Assembly: GCA_964403935.1 (NCBI GenBank) | Contig: CAYOIB010000057.1 | Coordinates: 1 to 17,345, forward strand | Source of the DNA: SLLG01 sp964403935 | GTDB taxonomy: Bacteria; Verrucomicrobiota; Verrucomicrobiia; Opitutales; Oceanipulchritudinaceae | Reading direction: 5' to 3' | DNA length: 17,345 nt | Part shown: positions 15,623 through 17,345 of the stretch, in pieces | Layout: the number at the start of each line of letters is the position of its first letter | How positions within the stretch are numbered: the stretch's first letter is position 1 | The notes under the pieces: model-generated | Databases searched by the model: none | What the model was told of the DNA's origin: nothing | What the model saw: the letters and a program-made list of their open reading frames with translations, nothing else | Position numbers and translations under genes: made by a program

Positions 15623-16144
15623 TCCGGCTCGGATAGCGACCGGAGCGAGCAGGTTTTGCCGATGCGGCCTGACTGTGGATTTGGGCGGGAGGGGGTGCGG
15701 TGTGCCGAGGCGGAGTTGTTTGTGTTGTCCGGTGGGGGTGTTGAGGTCGCCGTGATCGCCGGATTGGACGGATTGGTGGGCGGTGTAGAGGAGGGCGATA
15801 AAGAGGAGGAGAAGGAGAGCGGCGAGGATGGATACCATGCGGAAGGCCGGTTGAGCGTGTCCGTTCCAGTGTCGGAGAAAGCTGCGGAGCGTTCCGGTGA
15901 TCCACTTCCAGTGGAGGGCGACGTGAATGAGAATGATGCCGAGCATGGCATAGCTGAACCACGCGTGGAGGTCGCCCCAGTCGTGACGATCGTTTCCCCA
16001 GAGGCGATGGCTCCGGCCGGAGCCGGCCGGAAGGATGAAGCGGATGATGTATCCGGTGAAGAGCAGTCCGAGGAAGGCAAAGGCGGCCGCAGCATCGACG
16101 ATAAAATTGAGGGTGTTTCTTTTGATCCGGCGCTTTGGTTTCAT
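15419..16144 (-). CDS. DUF4405-like membrane protein (possible b-type cytochrome) with an unusual C-terminal tail
   Basis: The first 125 or so residues look like a DUF4405-type protein: a basic N-terminus, helix 1 at about 13-37 (FAFLGLLFTGYIIRFILP), then GNDRHDWGDLHAWFSYAMLG and IHVALHWKWI (helix 2, several conserved His that could bind haem) and helix 3 at about 102-122. The remaining 115 residues are low in hydrophobicity, Pro/Gly/Ser/Lys-rich and unlike anything I recognise. The last 67 codons lie antisense to the end of the rhomboid gene, so part of the tail may be fortuitous, or a frameshift may hide an earlier stop. Other minus-strand frames end at 15613 and 15582. It is divergent from the rhodanese gene. 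No Shine-Dalgarno is seen before the ATG. Confidence 0.68.
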   Translation of the reverse strand: MKPKRRIKRNTLNFIVDAAAAFAFLGLLFTGYIIRFILPAGSGRSHRLWGNDRHDWGDLHAWFSYAMLGIILIHVALHWKWITGTLRSFLRHWNGHAQPAFRMVSILAALLLLLFIALLYTAHQSVQSGDHGDLNTPTGQHKQLRLGTPHPLPPKSTVRPHRQNLLAPVAIRAGSGMMVGQRPGEGHKEGSESTAKALPVPVDRVVTGESSSEKPDGEAGDEAKKVSGDIGAAIPTSTEPT

Positions 16145-16240
16145 GGTAATAAGTGAGACACCGGGGAAGCTGAGGTCGTTTCGGAGGTGGAGCGAATCGG
16201 GGTGGATTTCAATTTCTCTAATGGATGATAATCGAAGCTC

Positions 16241-16254
16241 GAATATTAGTATTC
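16241..16254. promoter_or_regulatory. AT-rich palindrome in the divergent DUF4405/rhodanese promoter region
   Basis: GAATA-TTAG-TATTC is a perfect interrupted palindrome in a 151-base divergent intergenic region that is locally much more AT-rich than the flanking genes. It lies 41 bases before the rhodanese ATG. It could be an operator. In E. coli the related ygaP is controlled by the ArsR-type sulfur sensor YgaV, but no regulator gene is in this window, so the link is only suggestive. Confidence 0.35.
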
Positions 16255-16295
16255 TTATGTTGTCGAGTGATTGCCGATTGATATGGAATGGGTGT

Positions 16296-16811
16296 ATGAA
16301 AATCCTCTACCCCGATGATCTGCGATCGCTGATCAAACAAGCGTTTGTTGTCGATGTGCGCACTCCAGTGGAATTTCGGGCGACGCATCTTGAGGAATCG
16401 AAGTTGCGGCCGTTGGTGAGCCTGGACCCTGCGACGGTGGAGGCGGAAGCAGAGGGGCGCCCCATCGTGGTCATTTGTCAGAGTGGTGCGCGCTCGCGGG
16501 TGGCGGTTCAGCGTCTGGAGGCGGCGGGCCTTGAGGATGTGGGGGTGCTGGAGGGCGGGATCGAGGCTTGGGAGAGAGCGGGCTTGCCAGTGATCCGGGG
16601 TGTGGGCGCGGTTTCGCTGGAGCGGCAGGTGCGGATCGGAGCCGGGGCTTTGGTGGTGACGGGCGTGGCGTTGGGATTGGTGCTACATCCAGGATGGACG
16701 CTCCTCTCGGGGTTTGTGGGAGCCGGGCTGATATTCGCGGGGATTACGAATACGTGCGGGATGGCGATGGTCCTGGCCCGGATGCCTTGGAATCAGATTC
16801 CGGAGGAATAG
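16296..16811 (+). CDS. YgaP-like membrane-anchored rhodanese (sulfurtransferase)
   Basis: The 171-residue protein has a rhodanese domain (1-105) and two C-terminal membrane helices (about 113-155), the YgaP layout. The rhodanese part shows FVVDVRTPVEFRATHL and the active-site loop C61-Q-S-G-A-R-S, with C61 as the persulfide-carrying cysteine. EGGIEAWERAGLPV closes the domain. The membrane part carries QVRIGAGALVV and GITNTCGMAMVLARMPWN, typical of the DUF2892/YgaP transmembrane region. It would transfer sulfane sulfur (thiosulfate, persulfide) to an acceptor at the membrane. The ATG at 16296 is chosen because the rhodanese fold begins there; the frame stays open upstream to 16035, but over the divergent gene. 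It is divergent from the DUF4405-like gene. Confidence 0.9.
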   Translation: MKILYPDDLRSLIKQAFVVDVRTPVEFRATHLEESKLRPLVSLDPATVEAEAEGRPIVVICQSGARSRVAVQRLEAAGLEDVGVLEGGIEAWERAGLPVIRGVGAVSLERQVRIGAGALVVTGVALGLVLHPGWTLLSGFVGAGLIFAGITNTCGMAMVLARMPWNQIPEE

Positions 16812-16887
16812 GGCTTGTGAGTGGGTGCAGGCTACAAGGCGTTTCTCGCGAGAGGCCCTGGAGCGTTTTTGCAGGAGGTGCGGGTAT

Positions 16888-17345
16888 TCACTCGGAAGGC
16901 ACCCAAGGAATAAATTCCTCGGTGTCGTAGCGATAGAAGGAGGCACCGAAGGCTTCGTAGGCGGTGATCCAGCCAAGGTCGCTGGAGTAGGCGAAGACGC
17001 CGTCTGTGACGGAACCCTGGAGGAAATAGATCCAGCCATGGTCGAGGTGGAAGACCCAGCCAGAGTGGTTAATGTCGACCTCGGCCAGGTAGATGAGGCC
17101 CCAGTCGAGTCCCTGGAAATCGGCATACCAGAGGGCCCATCCGTCGTCGAAGTAGTAGATCCAGTGGAAAACGGGGCTATCGTAATAGTCCATGAATGGC
17201 CACTGGGGCATCGGTTCCGAGGGTGGTTCGACAAAGATCAGAGTGCCCCAGGTGGCGGGGTGGGCCCATGCGTTGCTGGAGCCATTGACTGGGTCGCCGG
17301 GGTAGTTGTCCAGGTGATTGGCCCAGACAAGTTTCCCCGATCGTT
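16888..17345 (-). CDS. GW-rich protein, C-terminal part (gene runs off the right edge)
   Basis: The minus-strand frame is open from its stop at 16888 to the window edge (151 visible codons), so the start lies outside. The ATG at 17211 is internal and should not be taken as the gene start. The visible C-terminus is packed with aromatic and glycine-tryptophan units: DDGWALWY, LDWGLIYL, HSGWVFHL, DHGWIYFL, DLGWITAY and YRYDTEEFIPWVPS. They recur about every 12-20 residues and resemble beta-strand repeats. I recognise this composition from the C-termini of secreted or surface proteins of Opitutae-type Verrucomicrobiota; the function is unknown. Cell-surface anchoring or carbohydrate binding is a guess. 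The upstream part (VWANHLDNYPGDPVNGSSNAW) has no family I can name. Confidence 0.72.
   Translation of the reverse strand, partial: RSGKLVWANHLDNYPGDPVNGSSNAWAHPATWGTLIFVEPPSEPMPQWPFMDYYDSPVFHWIYYFDDGWALWYADFQGLDWGLIYLAEVDINHSGWVFHLDHGWIYFLQGSVTDGVFAYSSDLGWITAYEAFGASFYRYDTEEFIPWVPSE

Noticed and set aside
15613..16095. Second minus-strand frame over the DUF4405-like gene (160 codons)
   Set aside because: Its translation is Ser/Pro-rich without membrane helices. It matters only as a possible continuation if the main frame contains a frameshift.
16035..16295. N-terminal extension of the rhodanese ORF
   Set aside because: The first 87 codons run antisense to the DUF4405-like gene and across the divergent promoter region; the rhodanese fold begins at the ATG at 16296.
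16844..16853. TCTCGCGAGA palindrome between the rhodanese and GW-rich genes
   Set aside because: The short self-complementary core has no loop and no T-run, so I could not support a terminator call, although a terminator is expected between these convergent genes.

Overview
The window looks like a chromosomal segment of a Gram-negative bacterium with GC-rich DNA, most likely a member of the Verrucomicrobiota (class Opitutae or close). The support is indirect. There is a type II secretion (T2SS) operon with a large outer-membrane secretin. There is an archaeal-type (ApgM) phosphoglycerate mutase. The right edge carries the C-terminal end of a secreted protein rich in Gly-Trp motifs, of a kind I associate with Opitutae. 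The species cannot be named from the sequence. Few starts have a clear Shine-Dalgarno sequence, and many genes are joined by stop/start overlaps.

Layout. (1) 1-1100: an AT-rich leader, then a plus-strand beta-hydroxyacid dehydrogenase, closed by a strong hairpin that also serves the opposing operon. (2) 1136-8101, minus strand: a tight seven-gene T2SS operon, transcribed gspH-gspI-gspJ-gspK-gspL-gspM-gspD. It encodes four pilin-like subunits, the inner-membrane platform proteins L and M, and the secretin. The ATPase (GspE), platform protein GspF, major pseudopilin GspG, GspC and prepilin peptidase are not here and must lie elsewhere if the machine works. A 16-codon mini-ORF exactly bridges gspK and gspL. 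(3) 8258-11716, minus: a DoxX-like membrane protein, a THUMP-domain RNA methyltransferase, a NUDIX hydrolase and ApgM. (4) 11801-11885, minus: tRNA-Leu(CAG). (5) 11925-13868, minus: the cell-elongation transpeptidase PBP2. (6) 13998-15622: divergent NADPH-dependent FMN reductase (minus) and rhomboid protease (plus). (7) 15419-16811: divergent DUF4405-type membrane protein (minus) and YgaP-like membrane rhodanese (plus), sharing a short AT-rich intergenic region with a palindrome. (8) 16888 to the right edge, minus: a partial GW-rich protein.

Functionally the window is mostly housekeeping plus a secretion locus. Pseudopilins H/I/J/K would form the tip of the T2SS pseudopilus, L and M would couple it to the cytoplasmic ATPase, and D is the outer-membrane exit. 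The GW-rich protein could be a secreted or surface protein, but nothing here links it directly to the T2SS. The rhodanese/DUF4405 pair suggests a small sulfur- or redox-related membrane module. I saw no mobile element, CRISPR array or defence island, and no gene-free stretch longer than about 170 bases.
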